64,000 bases of DNA from Ancylostoma caninum (Eukaryota > Nematoda > Chromadorea > Rhabditida > Ancylostomatidae), in the NCBI GenBank assembly GCA_037903475.1, contig JBAJFG010000571.1:62001-126000 (forward strand). Reading direction: 5' to 3'. Position 1 is the first letter of the stretch, and every line of letters begins with the position of its first letter. Both the position numbers and the translations under genes were made by a program. The notes beneath the pieces were generated by a model, which worked only from the letters and a program-made list of their open reading frames with translations, had not been told where the DNA came from and did no database searches. Below, in pieces: positions 1 to 12,062 of the stretch.

Positions 1-232
1 TTTTTGTTCTGTAGATAAAAGTGGCACCACTATGACTCGATAAGAATGCACTTATAATTGACAGAAGAAAAAAGGCCTGCAATGCTCAGCAAAAGCGAAG
101 ACTGTTTTTTTTTCTCTGCAGGGAAGTACTGAAAGTCTACTGGTAGTATGTGCCAATAAAAAGTCAATTGATGTACCTTTTTGTTCAATCTTTCTTTTTT
201 TCATCTAAACAGTCGTAGCTATACGGTTTCAG
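1..232. other. Left edge: probable intron of the NPA polyprotein gene
   Basis: No firm coding sequence is seen. A pyrimidine-rich acceptor ending at 120 followed by a 21-base open stretch and a GTAGT donor near 142 could be a micro-exon, but it is too short to support. The missing start and signal peptide of the polyprotein gene must lie further left. Confidence 0.5.
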
Positions 233-3200
233 GTCAAGCAGGGAGGTCAAGGATGGATCAGACAGCTGGGAGATGCATGATTGGCTGACAGCCGAGCAAA
301 AATCTGAGCTTGAACCGGTATGTTCAGAAAATGTAACTTCTCTTGATATTCGGAGGTGGAATGGTCTGCGTTTGTAAAACGAAAAAAAAAAGAATGAGAA
401 CATTAGGTGCAACCTCTAGCGCTTTTCCCTCTAGATACACTTGTTCTACTAGTTTTTATACAAAATGACCACTTTTGTCTTGCGACAAATCCACCTATAT
501 AACGGCTGGTCATAGAATGAGAATTTCACATTGAAAAATTCAATTCATAACTAAAATGGATACATACAATACTACTCCTACTGTTTGCAAAAACGACGCG
601 CGCGGCGCGATAAACCATCGCAAAGCGTTGCTCGCCTACAACATTCTTAAAAGGGAAGCAATTCCAACTTTTCTTAAACAGCCAAATTGTGCATTTCATG
701 ACAAATCTGAATATTTATAATCTTAACACCACCGGGCTTTTTTACTGCAGAAAATACCACTAAAATGTAGCGTTTTAATCGTTCTGGATTGAGGAGGTCA
801 CTTACAAGGCTGCCTAAATCTGGAGTGAATGCGTGTCTTTGAGTGATTTTGTTAAAATTCATGAACCATTCGATTTGTTGTAATATAAAGAATCCGTCAA
901 TTCAGAGAATTTTTTGGGTATCCTTATTTTTAAGAAAATTACGAAAAGGATACGTCTTCCGACGAATTGATGCGTCGCGTGCGTCGTTTTTGCAAAGAAT
1001 AGGAGCAGTATATTGTACGTTCAAAGAGTGTAGAGTGTCTAGATGGATGGGTAACCTCTTTGGTCATGTAATCACCTAAAGAATTGTGTTTCAGCTCAAA
1101 CACAAACCAGCTGAATTTCGTGACAAGGTGATGACATACTACAAGCAACTTCCGCAAGAGAAACAAGACGAGTGGAATAAGTTCTACAAGAAAGAATGTG
1201 TTTCATGGATCAAGGAGGTAAAAATACTGCGAAGTGACCAAAATTACATTCTCCCACTTAAAATTTTGCCTTTCGCCACAGATAACCAATCAGAAAGATA
1301 GCCATTCGTCACGATAGCACTAATTATGAAGAACTTTTCGCTTTGCTACTGTGATATCCTCATTACATTCGTACTGAAACCCGTCAAACCCTCATTGTTT
1401 CGACAGATTTGACCATATTTTAAAGAAAAAAGAACAATTTTCCAAGGATTCAAAAGCGAAGAAAGGAAACTTCTCTATGTTGAATCATTTTTTCCAGAAA
1501 TGTATTATCTGAAAGTGCACATTTCTTACAAAGAGATTCTAAATCCGCTCTCTGTTATAGCGATGAAACGGCATTGAAGTCGTCTACTGATCCTGGGAGA
1601 ATCTTCCTGAATAAAGAGATATGATTCCGTGGGCACCTCCAGAATCGAATCCTTAAATCTTCTATAGTGGACAAAAATGGCAGATTACCCTCTACTTGAC
1701 CTGAAACGACCCTGCTCATTTCCAGGATTAGTTGCCTATTAGGAGCAAATGTCCATTCCTATGAATCTGAATCTCATAAGACGTCCATTAATCTCCTCAT
1801 CTTCTGAATCATCTCAAAAACCGTTGTGCAGTCATGAAGCCCTGGAATTTCTTTTTTTTTAGAAAATAATAGTACAAAATTTTCTCCAGGTGGCTTCCGA
1901 GGCAGAAATCGAGGAGTTGAAGCAGCTCAAAGCGAAGAAAGAAAAGAAAACGTTGGAAAGTAAGGTAGGTTGAATCGCATTAAGTATGAAGTTGGAAAAG
2001 GAACTCTTACGAATTCTTTAGGTCCTTGAATATAGGGCCCGCCTGCCAGAGCAGAAGAGAAAAATGGTAGAAGTCTGGGAGGTATGTTCCTTTACTTACT
2101 TTCCTGGCGATTATTTCACGGAAGATAACATTGGCAACGTTCCAGGACAACTGCCGTGAGCTGTGGAAGGACGAGTTGTCGCGCAAACGACGTGACATCG
2201 ATAAGAACTTTGAAGAGTTCACTAAATGGATGACTGCTGAACAGAAGAAGGAGGTGAGAACAATAGTGACTCGAGGATTTGAATGTCTATAAGGGGAATC
2301 CACGAAAATCCGGCTTGTTTTATGAGTTTATACTTTTTTTTGCTTGGCTATAGTAAAAGATTCCGTTAAGGTGAGCGACATGAAAGATGCTGGAAAATCA
2401 TTCGAGGAGCTTCGCGAGAAGACCGTGAAGTACTTCGAAGCGCTACCAGCCGAGAAACAACAATCACTAAAGGAGGAGTTTAAGGGAAAATGCAAGGTTT
2501 GTAGTATACTTACTGGCAGAAATAGTTCATATCATCAAGAGGGATTAGAGAAAAAAGGCGTAAAAAGCACTCATAATGGCCTTACTTTCAGGAATTCTTC
2601 AAGAAAATCTCAAAACCTGAAGAATTAGAGAAAATGAAGGCATTGCACGAGGCTGGCAACGACGCCGAAGTCCGCACTGTACTGAAAGGTGTAATCGGAC
2701 GACTAAGCGGCGATGAGCAGAAGCTGGCCGGCAAGATGGAGATGGTAAGTCGAGGATGAACGGGAAATCATCTCGCATTTGAAAACAAGAGACGGTTTCA
2801 GCTCTGTACCGATGTGTACGCTGTGAAAACGAAAAAGAGGCGCGACATCGACGAGAAAATCAACAAGAGGCTGTCGTGGATGTCAGCAGATCAGAAGGAG
2901 GTGAAGTTGCCTTACAGTAATTTTTTGAAGAAGTCAGTGACCAGCATTTTTTCAATATTCGGGCCATTTTATACCAACGATAACGGTAACATATCAGCGA
3001 ACTTCCGAAACGTGGATCTGGCTCCTCTAAAATGTCAAACTCCTAGATTTTCTCATCCTGGGAATGGAAATAGGCTCATCCCAACATCAGTGATGGGCTT
3101 AGCTGCGAAGGCGGAGCTTATTTGTACGAGTTGTCCTGGACAATTGATCCATTGCCCACACTAAGCGATCTAGACCTGTCCACGTTGGCCCGGATTTTTC

Positions 3201-6200
3201 GAAGGAAATCTATGGATTTTATTGTGGAAGTGTGAATTCGTCGGTTGTCGGTTAGGCTGTCGTCGGCTATTTGGTTAACGAATTAACGAAGCAACTGACT
3301 TTCGATGAAAATTAACGTAGGGACAAAATTAGAGCTCGATTCACAGTGAAATTAAATAAGCGAACAACGACAGTCATGATACACCTCTGAAAATATTAAC
3401 TCCGCTTGAGATTTTCTATAATTGGCCCGAAATTGCTCGAGTTCAGGTAGCGGTTTCTAAGCTACTGAATCTGATAAACCTCAGGAACTCTTGAGCCATT
3501 TATTGATTTGAGAAGATGAAAACTGAAATAAAGTTATCTCCGTTGTAGGAGATAAAGCAGATGTATGCATCCGGAAAACCTCAAGCGGATATCCGAGCGA
3601 AAATCTTTGAATATCTCAGTGCTCTGGAAGGACCGGCTGGTATTGCTGCTAAGGAAAAGACACAGAAGGTCCTAGTCAAGTAGATTACATCCAGAGTTTA
3701 CTACTTTCTCAGCGGTGTATGTTAAGGAATGCTACAAATGGATGGAAGACGTGGCTAGCGCCGAGGAAATCGCAGCTTTGCACAAAATGCACGAAACTGA
3801 TCATGCCGGTTGCAAGAAGAAAGTACGCGAGTTCATGGGACGACTATCTGCCGATAGAAGGGTAATTTAACCTGTTGCAAAGTCTAACCACTGAGGTCAG
3901 GCATGCATGTATGCACGCATTTTAGGATGAGGTGGAGAAGAATCTCCCGTTCTGCGAAAAAGTTTGGTATGGTGAGCACGATCACCACGGCCATCATGGA
4001 CATCATCACCGTCGGCACTTGGCAGTGAGAAGACGGCGTCATTTGCATGCCATTGACAAATTCCTGGATTGGTTGACTCCTGAACAGAAAACTAAGCTTG
4101 AGGTATGTTTCGCGCAAGCTCCAAATTTCCCTGAATCAAGTGTTGACAAGGATTCTCTTTAAGGATATCGAGAAAAGTGGATCGCACTTCGACGAGGTCA
4201 TCGCAAAGGTCAAGGAGTTCTACAGCGCGCTGCCAGAAGAGAAGCAGGCCGAGCTAAAAGCCAACTTCAAGGTACTGCCTACGAAATATTACCATTTCAA
4301 TGCATCAAAAACGTATATCATTGTACACCTACGGTGGGATTTTGAGAAAAAAAAAGAACTTCGATTCTCATCATTCGTTATCGGATGTATAGAAATGTAG
4401 CGGCGAGAAAACGAATTTAAGAAATCCGAATCAGAAAGAAAAGAGCGCGGGTGAAGAAGCTTGTGTTAATAGTCATTTCCTCTTCTGAACCTAGTGACAC
4501 TCACGAGAAAAATCTTAAGATTACTGCATTCTGTACAGGTGCAAGAAATGGGGTGGACATGTAGTCATTATTGTGGTTGTCTATTAGAAGAACTAGAACA
4601 GTAACATAGTAGGTGATGCAAGTAGGTTCGAATGCTTGGTCTGTCTCGCAATAATTGGCAGATGAAGCGCGTGCCCGGACCTACTAAACTCACATTTGGA
4701 GAATGCTCTTCCTGCATCCTTCGTTTGGGTCTCGCCGCCCGCGCTACATGGGCCGCGACGCATGAAACCGCGCATACAACCCGCCAATTGTTTCGAGACA
4801 GTGTGTACAATCAATAATCATTAAATATACTTTTTTATCTATTTCGCCTCCTATCCCCTATACAGTAGTATGTATGAGGATAAAACCACTCCCGGATGCT
4901 CCTCAGTAGGGGAGGAGTGGTTTCTATGAAATGACCTGTCGGGGTATTTATAAACCTAAACCTAACATAACATTACTAAATGAAAATTGAAATAGGAAAA
5001 AAAACAGCTCAACCTCAGTTTCGTACTACTCCCTTACACGGAAGTTGAGCAAAAAGCCTGGGACATCTCTCAGTACTCATCAGTAGGTAGGCGAAGCTCT
5101 ATGTAAGACCTAACAAACACAAAAACCAATGATTAAAAACACCAACATCTAGAATCCATGATGTTATCTTGAGCCCATGCAGAAATATCAACAGAGTAAT
5201 CAAAAACTAGAGAATAATAAATAACTTCAACTTAAGCAATCAAACGTAATTGTAACTTGGGTAATTAAATGCCTACGACGTCAATGGCGGAGCTTATATA
5301 CCCGCGAAAGGTAGATTCTGAGAGACTACCAGAGTACATCATAGTCAATCAATAGTAGATCAAACATAGATCCTCTTGTATAAATCATGGTAGTGCAACA
5401 AAATTTTCTAGAGCGCAGACGTAGGGGAACTAGCACGTGATCGCATACGCTCGCCGTAAGACTCAGTTATAGACTGTGCCTCGCGAGGATGCGAAGCTGA
5501 TGGGGCATTCGGCCGATGTTTCGTCATGGGTGCATAGAGGTAGTGGAAGTCGGGTGCATTCGGGATTTCGCGGCGAGGCCACCGCCGGCTAGCGGTCTCG
5601 AGCCCTCCAGGCGAGACAGCGTTTACAACGATTTGACGATGCGTATCAGCAATGTACTGAGCAGAGTCGTCTTTCTGCTGGAGCTCTCTTATTGACTTTG
5701 CTCAACTTTGGAGCAGTGGACGACAACCACTCCGAAAAGAAGTGTGCATACCATGGAGGATGTATCGAAGGATTCACTCATTGTCCTTACTTGGGATATG
5801 CTCCTTGTGCACCTCTCTTTGAGGTCCCTTGGGGATTATGCATCTTGAGAATCCATCTGCTTTTAAGAAGTACAATCAAATGCACAGCATGAAGAACACA
5901 TCATCATAAGCTGTCGTGACATTTTCTGAAACCAGTTGTGCAACTTCTGCACTTGATCAAACTTTCTAAATACTTCCTAACTTTGTTCCATCACTTCCGA
6001 GATTTGCAAAGAGTGCGGCTGCAGTGATTGCGGACAGATCAGGCCTTAGTCCAGAAAAACATCATGATAGGTGTCCACCGATCGAGAAAGAGTTCGCCGT
6101 GGCCCAATAGTGGAAAAACGGCAGGGTACGGATCCATTGATGGAGAAAGGGTCCACCGTGGCCCAGGGGGAAACGCCACGATACGGGTCCACGGATCGAT

Positions 6201-9200
6201 GGAGATCGATGGAGATTGGGTCTGCTCTGGCCCAATACTGGAGAAAGCGCCGGAATACGGTCCACGGGTGGAGACTGGGTTCGCAATGGGCCGATTAGGG
6301 GGAAAGCGCCGGGACACGAGTCCTACCGATGGATCGGGTCTGCGCTGGCCCAGTAGCGGGAAGAACGCCAGGACACAGATCCACAAATGGAGGATGGGTC
6401 TGCCCTGGCCCAACAGTGGGATAAGCGCCAGGATACGGGTGCACTGATGGAGAATGGGTTCGCCGTGGCTCAATAGTGGGGAAAACGCCAAGGTGCAAGT
6501 CTGACGGTGGAGTAGGGGCACGCTACGCGCTCATTCGTGTCTCGGTCGACCATCTCTTCTTCCTCTCTGTTGGCTGTTCATAACGGGTCCATAGGCACGT
6601 GAGAAAGGTGACAAAAAAAAGAGTACGTAGTATCATTGCATCGGAAATTAGCTTTACATGTAGATGCGTGATTAGAAATTTGCAAGCGAGGCTAGGATCG
6701 CGAAAAGACTCGAAGCCCGACGTTGGCAAGGCGGCCAGACCCGTAGAGTATACGCAACTCATAAGAAGAACTCCGTATTTGAGTTCAGCTGATGATTAGT
6801 TTTGCTTTTTTGCTGATTTCCAAGCATTTCACACGTGTGAAGCTTTTGCACATACCTCAAGTGGCTGCCCCACCCCACTTTCTAGCGTCCCGAAGGGGCG
6901 CTAGTCACATTTAACACATAACAGTCACAGGACCTATCTATGACAATTATGGAAATTAGTGTATTTATACTTTTAGTCGCAATGCTCTGCATGGGTGAAA
7001 GAGGTGGCCACTACAGAGGAAATGGATAGCATCAGGAAAATGCACGAGGCTAAAAATCACGCTGAACTGAAGAAGAAACTGCTGGAACTCGAGAACAGAC
7101 TCACTGAAGAGCAAAAGCATACCGTCGAGCATGTACGAGAAGTGTGCCTTGGAGTCTGGGAAATGCAGGTGGGTCGTGTTGATAAGCATAGGTGTCATAG
7201 CTGCTTGTGAAAATTCTGAATTGCAGACTTCTCGAAGGAGACGAGATCATCACGAACATCACCTTGACGAAGACATGCAAAAGTACCTTACTTGGCTGAC
7301 AGCTGACCAGAAAGCCAAAGTTAAGGAGCACTTCGACAAAGGAGATAAAGAGACCGGCTACAAGATGGTGATGGAAATGTTCGAGTCGGCTACCGGGGAT
7401 GTGAAAGCAAAGGCCATCGATGAGCTGAAGGCGGCCTGCAAGCACTACGGAAGAGACATTCTTGGTGACAAAAATGCGGACATTATTAAGGACATGAAGG
7501 ATGCTGGTGCGACAAACGAAGCCATAAGCAAGAAGGTCGAAGAAATGATCGGTGAGATCACGGAGGACGACAGAAAAGCAAAGGCGCAGCATTTAGTCAC
7601 AGGATGTAAGAAGATCTATGGCGCAGCCAGATTCCGACGCGATCACCACCACGAGCACAACATCGACGAGGCCATGGAGAAATACCTGACCTGGCTGACA
7701 GCTGAACAAAAGGACAAGGTCAAGGAGAAGTTCACCAAGGGCGACAGGGAAGACGGTTATAAGATGATTATGGAGATGTTTGAGGCGTCTTCTGGAGACG
7801 TAAAGGCCAAAGCCAGCGAGGAGCTGAAGGCAGCGTGCAAGCACTATGGAAGAGACCTTCTCGGAGACAAAAACGCCGACGCCATCAAAGAGATGCATGA
7901 GAGTGGTGCGACACATGAAGCCATCTACAAACGCGTTGACGAGATGATCGCAGAGATTGCTGATGAAGACAAGAAGAAAAAGGCAGAGCGTCTAACAGCT
8001 GGGTGCAAGAAGATCTATGGAGCAGCCAAACTCCGACGCCGACGTGATCACCACCATGAACACAACATTGATGAAGCCATGGAGAAGTACCTAACCTGGC
8101 TTACTGCTGACCAAAAAGACAAGGTCAAGGAGAAGTTCACTAAGGGCGACAGGGAGGATGCCTACAAGATGATCATGGAGATGTTCGAGGCGTCTTCTGG
8201 AGACGTTAAGGCCAAAGCCAGTGAAGAGTTGAAGGCAGCGTGCAAGCACTACGGCAGAGACCTTCTTGGTGATAAAAATGCTGATGCCATCAAGGAGATG
8301 CACGAGAGTGGAGCGACCCATGAAGCCATCTCCAAGCGCGTCGACGAGATGATCGCGGAGATCGCTGATGAGGATAAGAGAAAGAAGGCCGAACGTCTTA
8401 CAGCTGGCTGCAAGAAGATCTACGGAGCCGCCAGAGTCCGACGAGACCATCATCACCACCATACTCTTGAAGAGGCATTCCAGAAGTACCTTACATGGTT
8501 GAACGAAGATCAAAAGTCCGAATTGAAATCCTTGAAAGAAAGCGGCGACAAAGAGGGCATTTACAAGAAGATCATGGAGTTCTTCGATGCCACTTCCGGA
8601 GACGCCAAGGCGAAGGCTGCCGAGGAGCTGCAGGCCGCGTGCAAACACTATATTAAAGACTTCGTTGGAGAGGATAAAGCAGCAGAATTCAAGAAGATGA
8701 AGGAGAGCGGAGTTCCAGTCGACGAAATTGCAAAGAAAGTAGAGGAAGCCATTGAGGAGATCGGTGACGATGCGGTGAAATCGAAAGCAAAGAAGGCGTC
8801 CATCGCTTGCAAGCGGGTGTTCGGCGTGTCGACGCGCTTTAGAAGGGATCACCATGAGCACACCTTCGAAGAGGCGATGGAGAAGTATCTGACTTGGCTT
8901 ACCGCCGACCAGAAGATCGAGTTGAAATCGCTGTACGACGCTGGCGACAAGGGCGCCGTGTACGACAAGGTGATGGAAATGTTCGATGCTGCTACCGGTG
9001 AGACTAAGGAGAAGGCTGTTAAGGAGCTGAAAGGTGCTTGTAAGCACTATGTTAAGGACTTGATTGGTGATGCAAATGCGGAGGAGATCCGAAAGATGAA
9101 AGACAGTGGTGCTTCAAATGATGCGATTGCCACTAAGGTCGAAGAAATGATCGAGAAGATGGCTGACGACAAGAAAAAGGCCCAAGCCCTTCGAGCATCT

Positions 9201-11309
9201 ACGCACTGCAAGAAGATCTACGGCACAGCCCGGCGCATGAGAAGAGACCACGACCACGAGCACAACCTGGAGGAGGCCATGGAGAAGTACTTGGCCTGGC
9301 TGAACGCTGACCAGAAAGCCGAAGTGAAGAAGCTGTTCGAGTCTGAGGGGCGTCCAGCGGTCTACAAAAAAGTCCTGGAATATTTCGAAGCCGCCAGCGG
9401 TGAAGTGAAAGAGCAGGCCACAACTGAGTTGCAAGCCGCCTGCAAGCACTACGTCAAGGACCACATCGGCGCGGAAAATGCTGAAAAACTCAAGGAAATG
9501 AAGGACAGCGGTGCTACCAAGGAAGCTATCGCCGCCAAGGTGGACGAGTTTATCGCGGCGATTACGGACGACAAGAGAAAGGAGCAGGCGACACGAGCTT
9601 CTGCTGCATGTAAGAAGATCTTCGGCGTCAAAGCGCGTCGTATGAGGAGGGACCACCACGAGCACACCCTCGACGAGGCCATGGAGAAGTACCTCACGTG
9701 GCTCACTGATGACCAGAAGGCCGAGGTGAAAAAGTTCTTCGAGAGTGGCGATCGTGCGGAGCTCTATACTAAGGTCATGGAGTACTTCGAGGCTTCAAGT
9801 GGTGAGGTAAAGGAAAAGGCTGCTTTCGAGCTGAAAGCCGCTTGCAAACACTACATCAAGGACTCCATCGGTGAGGAGAATGCGGCGAAGATCAAGGAGA
9901 TGAAGGATAGCGGCGCCTCCCACGAAGCGATCGCAGCCAAGGTGGACGAGTTCATCAACGCCATCACCGACGAAAAGAAGAAGGCTCAGGCTCTCCGTGC
10001 CGCCAAAGGCTGCAAGAAGGTATACGGGGTGGCCCGCAGGATGAGGAGGGACCATCACGACCATGAGCACAATTTGAAGGAGGCCATGGAAAAATATCTG
10101 TCATGGATGACACCAGAACAGCAGGCTGAGATAAAGAGAATTTTCGAGGAGGAAGGACGTCCAGCTGTGTACAAAAAGGTCATGGAGGAGTTTGACTCCG
10201 CCAGCGGTGAAGTGAAGGAGAAGGCCGCCGAAGAGCTGAAGGCTGCGTGCAAGCACTACGTCAAGGACTACATCGGGGCGGAAAACGCTGAAAAGATCAA
10301 GGAGATGAAAGACAGCGGAGCCAGTAAGGAAGCTATTGCTGCAAAGGTCGACGAGTTTATCGCGGCGATTTCGGACGATAAAAGGAAGGAAACTGCTATG
10401 AAGGCGTCGGCAAACTGCAAGAAGATCTACGGCGTCGCGCGTCGCTTGAGAAGGGAGCACCACCACGAGCACAACCTCGAAGAAGCCATGAAAAACTACC
10501 TCACATGGTTGAACGACGATCAGAAGGAGGAGGTTAAGAAAGCCCTCAAGGGTGGAGATCGTCTTGCCGCCTACAAGAAAGTCATGGAGTTTTACGAGGC
10601 GACGAGTGGTGACAAGAAGTCGAAGGCTGCCACGGAGCTGAAGGCAGCCTGCAAGCACTACATCAAGGATCTGATTGGAGAGGAAAAAGCGGCCAGGATC
10701 AGACACATGAAGGAGAGCGGTGCCACCAACGAAGCCATTGCCCAAGAGGTCGACGCGATCATCTCGTTGATCCCGAACGAGAAGAAGAGGATGCAAGCGA
10801 AGCATGCCGCCGCCGACTGCAAGAAGATCTACGGCATCGCGCGACGAATGCGTCGAGACCACCACGAACATACCCTGGAGGAGGCGTTCGAGAAATATTT
10901 GACATGGTTGGATGACGCTCAGAAGGGCGAGCTCAAGCAGATGAAGGAGAAGGGCGACAGAGAGGCGATCTACAAAAAAGTCATGGAGTACTTCGATGGC
11001 GCCAGCGGCGACGTGAAGGCTAAGGCCACAGAAGAACTACAGAGCGGATGCAAGCACTACATCATGTCCTACGTCGGAAAGGAGAAAGCCGACGAGCTGA
11101 AGGCATTGAAAGACTCTGGCGCGTCCAAGGAAGAGATGGCGAAGAAGGTCGACGAAGCGATAGAAGCAATTGCCGATGTGGAGACGAAAACGAAAGCGAA
11201 GAAGGCAGCGATGTCGTGTCGTAAGATCTACGGTGTCACGAAGGCACGTCGTCACCTTGCTGCGAGACGCCGTCGTCACCATCCTGATAACTTCTTCCAC
11301 TGGATCTGA
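233..11309 (+). CDS. npa-1: NPA polyprotein antigen/allergen gene (5' partial, 14 visible exons)
   Basis: This gene encodes a nematode polyprotein antigen: a secreted precursor cut into about 15-kDa helical units that carry fatty acids and retinol in body fluid (family knowledge). Exons read: 233-317, 1095-1217, 1890-1964, 2022-2081, 2146-2253, 2371-2496, 2592-2744, 2802-2900, 3549-3668, 3727-3861, 3926-4102, 4164-4271, 6977-7168 and 7227-11309. All visible introns are phase 0, and 1880 residues are visible. The first thirteen exons encode four divergent units, with cleavage sites RKRR, KKRR, RRRR and RRRR. The last exon encodes ten units. Every complete unit has the Trp of a YLTWL-like motif and most have two Cys (AACKHY and CKKIYG types). 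The signal peptide and start lie left of the window; a 21-bp open segment near 121-141 could be one more exon. Acceptors at 2370, 3726 and 4163 end in AAG and were chosen for frame. Family call is very firm; the small exons are less exact. Confidence 0.93.
4883..4923. repeat. Perfect 10-bp hairpin in the large intron
   Basis: AAACCACTCC at 4883-4892 is exactly complementary to GGAGTGGTTT at 4914-4923, with a 21-base loop. It lies in the 2.7-kb intron 4272-6976 of the polyprotein gene. It may be the core of a small foldback element; no target-site duplication was recognised. Confidence 0.6.
5254..5269 (-). other. 16-nt match to spliced leader SL1
   Basis: The minus strand reads TTTAATTACCCAAGTT, identical to positions 3-18 of the conserved nematode SL1 leader. 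The flanking bases and the sequence after it do not match SL1 or an SL RNA gene. It could be a fragment of a retrocopied trans-spliced mRNA, or chance. Confidence 0.4.
6070..6530. repeat. About 60-bp minisatellite, 7-8 degenerate copies
   Basis: A roughly 60-base unit recurs, with a GTCCACnGATGGAGA-like segment, a TGGCCCAATAGTGG-like segment and an AACGCCAGGATACGG-like segment. Copies start near 6073, 6130, 6185, 6258, 6318, 6378, 6438 and 6498. It lies in the 4272-6976 intron of the polyprotein gene. Because the period is a multiple of three, long open frames appear on both strands (for example 6039-6521 minus). These are treated as non-coding by-products. Confidence 0.85.
7245..11309 (+). 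repeat. Ten tandem NPA units in one intronless exon
   Basis: Unit borders, set just after each basic processing site, are 7245-7640, 7641-8045, 8046-8444, 8445-8846, 8847-9245, 9246-9650, 9651-10049, 10050-10454, 10455-10856 and 10857-11309. Units are 132-135 residues. Each runs: His-rich start (DHHxEH type), EAMEKYLTWL-like helix, a KVMExF segment, an AACKHY Cys, an EKIKEMKDSGA segment, a CKKIYG Cys, then RFRR, RVRR, RMRR, RLRR or RRRR. Units 2 and 3 are nearly identical in protein but differ at many synonymous sites. Units 6 and 8 share EGRPAVYKK. The exon ends with an extra RRRR and a ten-residue tail. Confidence 0.95.
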
Positions 11310-11533
11310 ATTCGTTGATTTTCGAGACGGTTGTTGTGCGTGTCTGTACTGATGGCTATGGAAGTGCTAAAATATTCTAATGATTCACTAGTTCCAGCTT
11401 ATGAATGTTATTTTTTGGATTGTATTCATACGGAACAGTTTTCGTGTTTGACAGCTTTAGCGGCCAATTACTTCTTCGCAGTAAATTGTTTACCTTATGT
11501 GTTCTTTTTTCTGCAGAAATTTCTCTCTGAAAA

Positions 11534-11539
11534 AATAAA
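11534..11539 (+). promoter_or_regulatory. Candidate poly(A) signal of the NPA polyprotein gene
   Basis: AATAAA lies 225 bases after the stop codon at 11307-11309 and is the first good hexamer downstream. Confidence 0.6.
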
Positions 11540-12062
11540 TTAAAGGTACGTTTCCTCTGTCTTTTCAAGCCAAATAGGAGCCGGGTAAATAGATGGTGTT
11601 TGAGAAAAACTTTGTTACCAGTGACGAGCGCACAGCTATCCAAAAAAGGCTGGCTCCCCAACACTCCAAAAAACCTTTATTGTCACGAAGACACCTGTCC
11701 TGCGACTGTGATTATCAGAGTGAGTGCTCATAAATTGCAAATTCACGTGGAAATTACTTTATAGCACAAAGAACTACATCAAGGTTACTATTGTAGAAAT
11801 TTGCGTCATTGTTCAGGTATGAAAACAGGTGACATGTGACACTCCACTACAGGGAAATTCCCATTGCCGCTCCTATTTTTAGCCCAAAAATAATAACAGA
11901 AATTTTAAATGACATATCACGCTATTTTTACAAGACTATAAATACTATAAAGTTTCACTTCAAAGTACGCAATAGGGCTCAGAATGTCACTTCACTCGGA
12001 TCCAGAAGAAATATGTTTTAAAGGTAGCGCTCACGGAAATTTTCACTTCTGTAGGGAGTTGC

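Noticed and set aside
6039..6521. 160-codon minus-strand frame
   Set aside because: It lies wholly in the 60-bp minisatellite, where the period keeps frames open.
8091..11300. Long minus-strand open frames (for example 8091-9047 and 10101-10871) opposite the NPA array
   Set aside because: They are antisense shadows of the conserved NPA units, with no splice or protein evidence.
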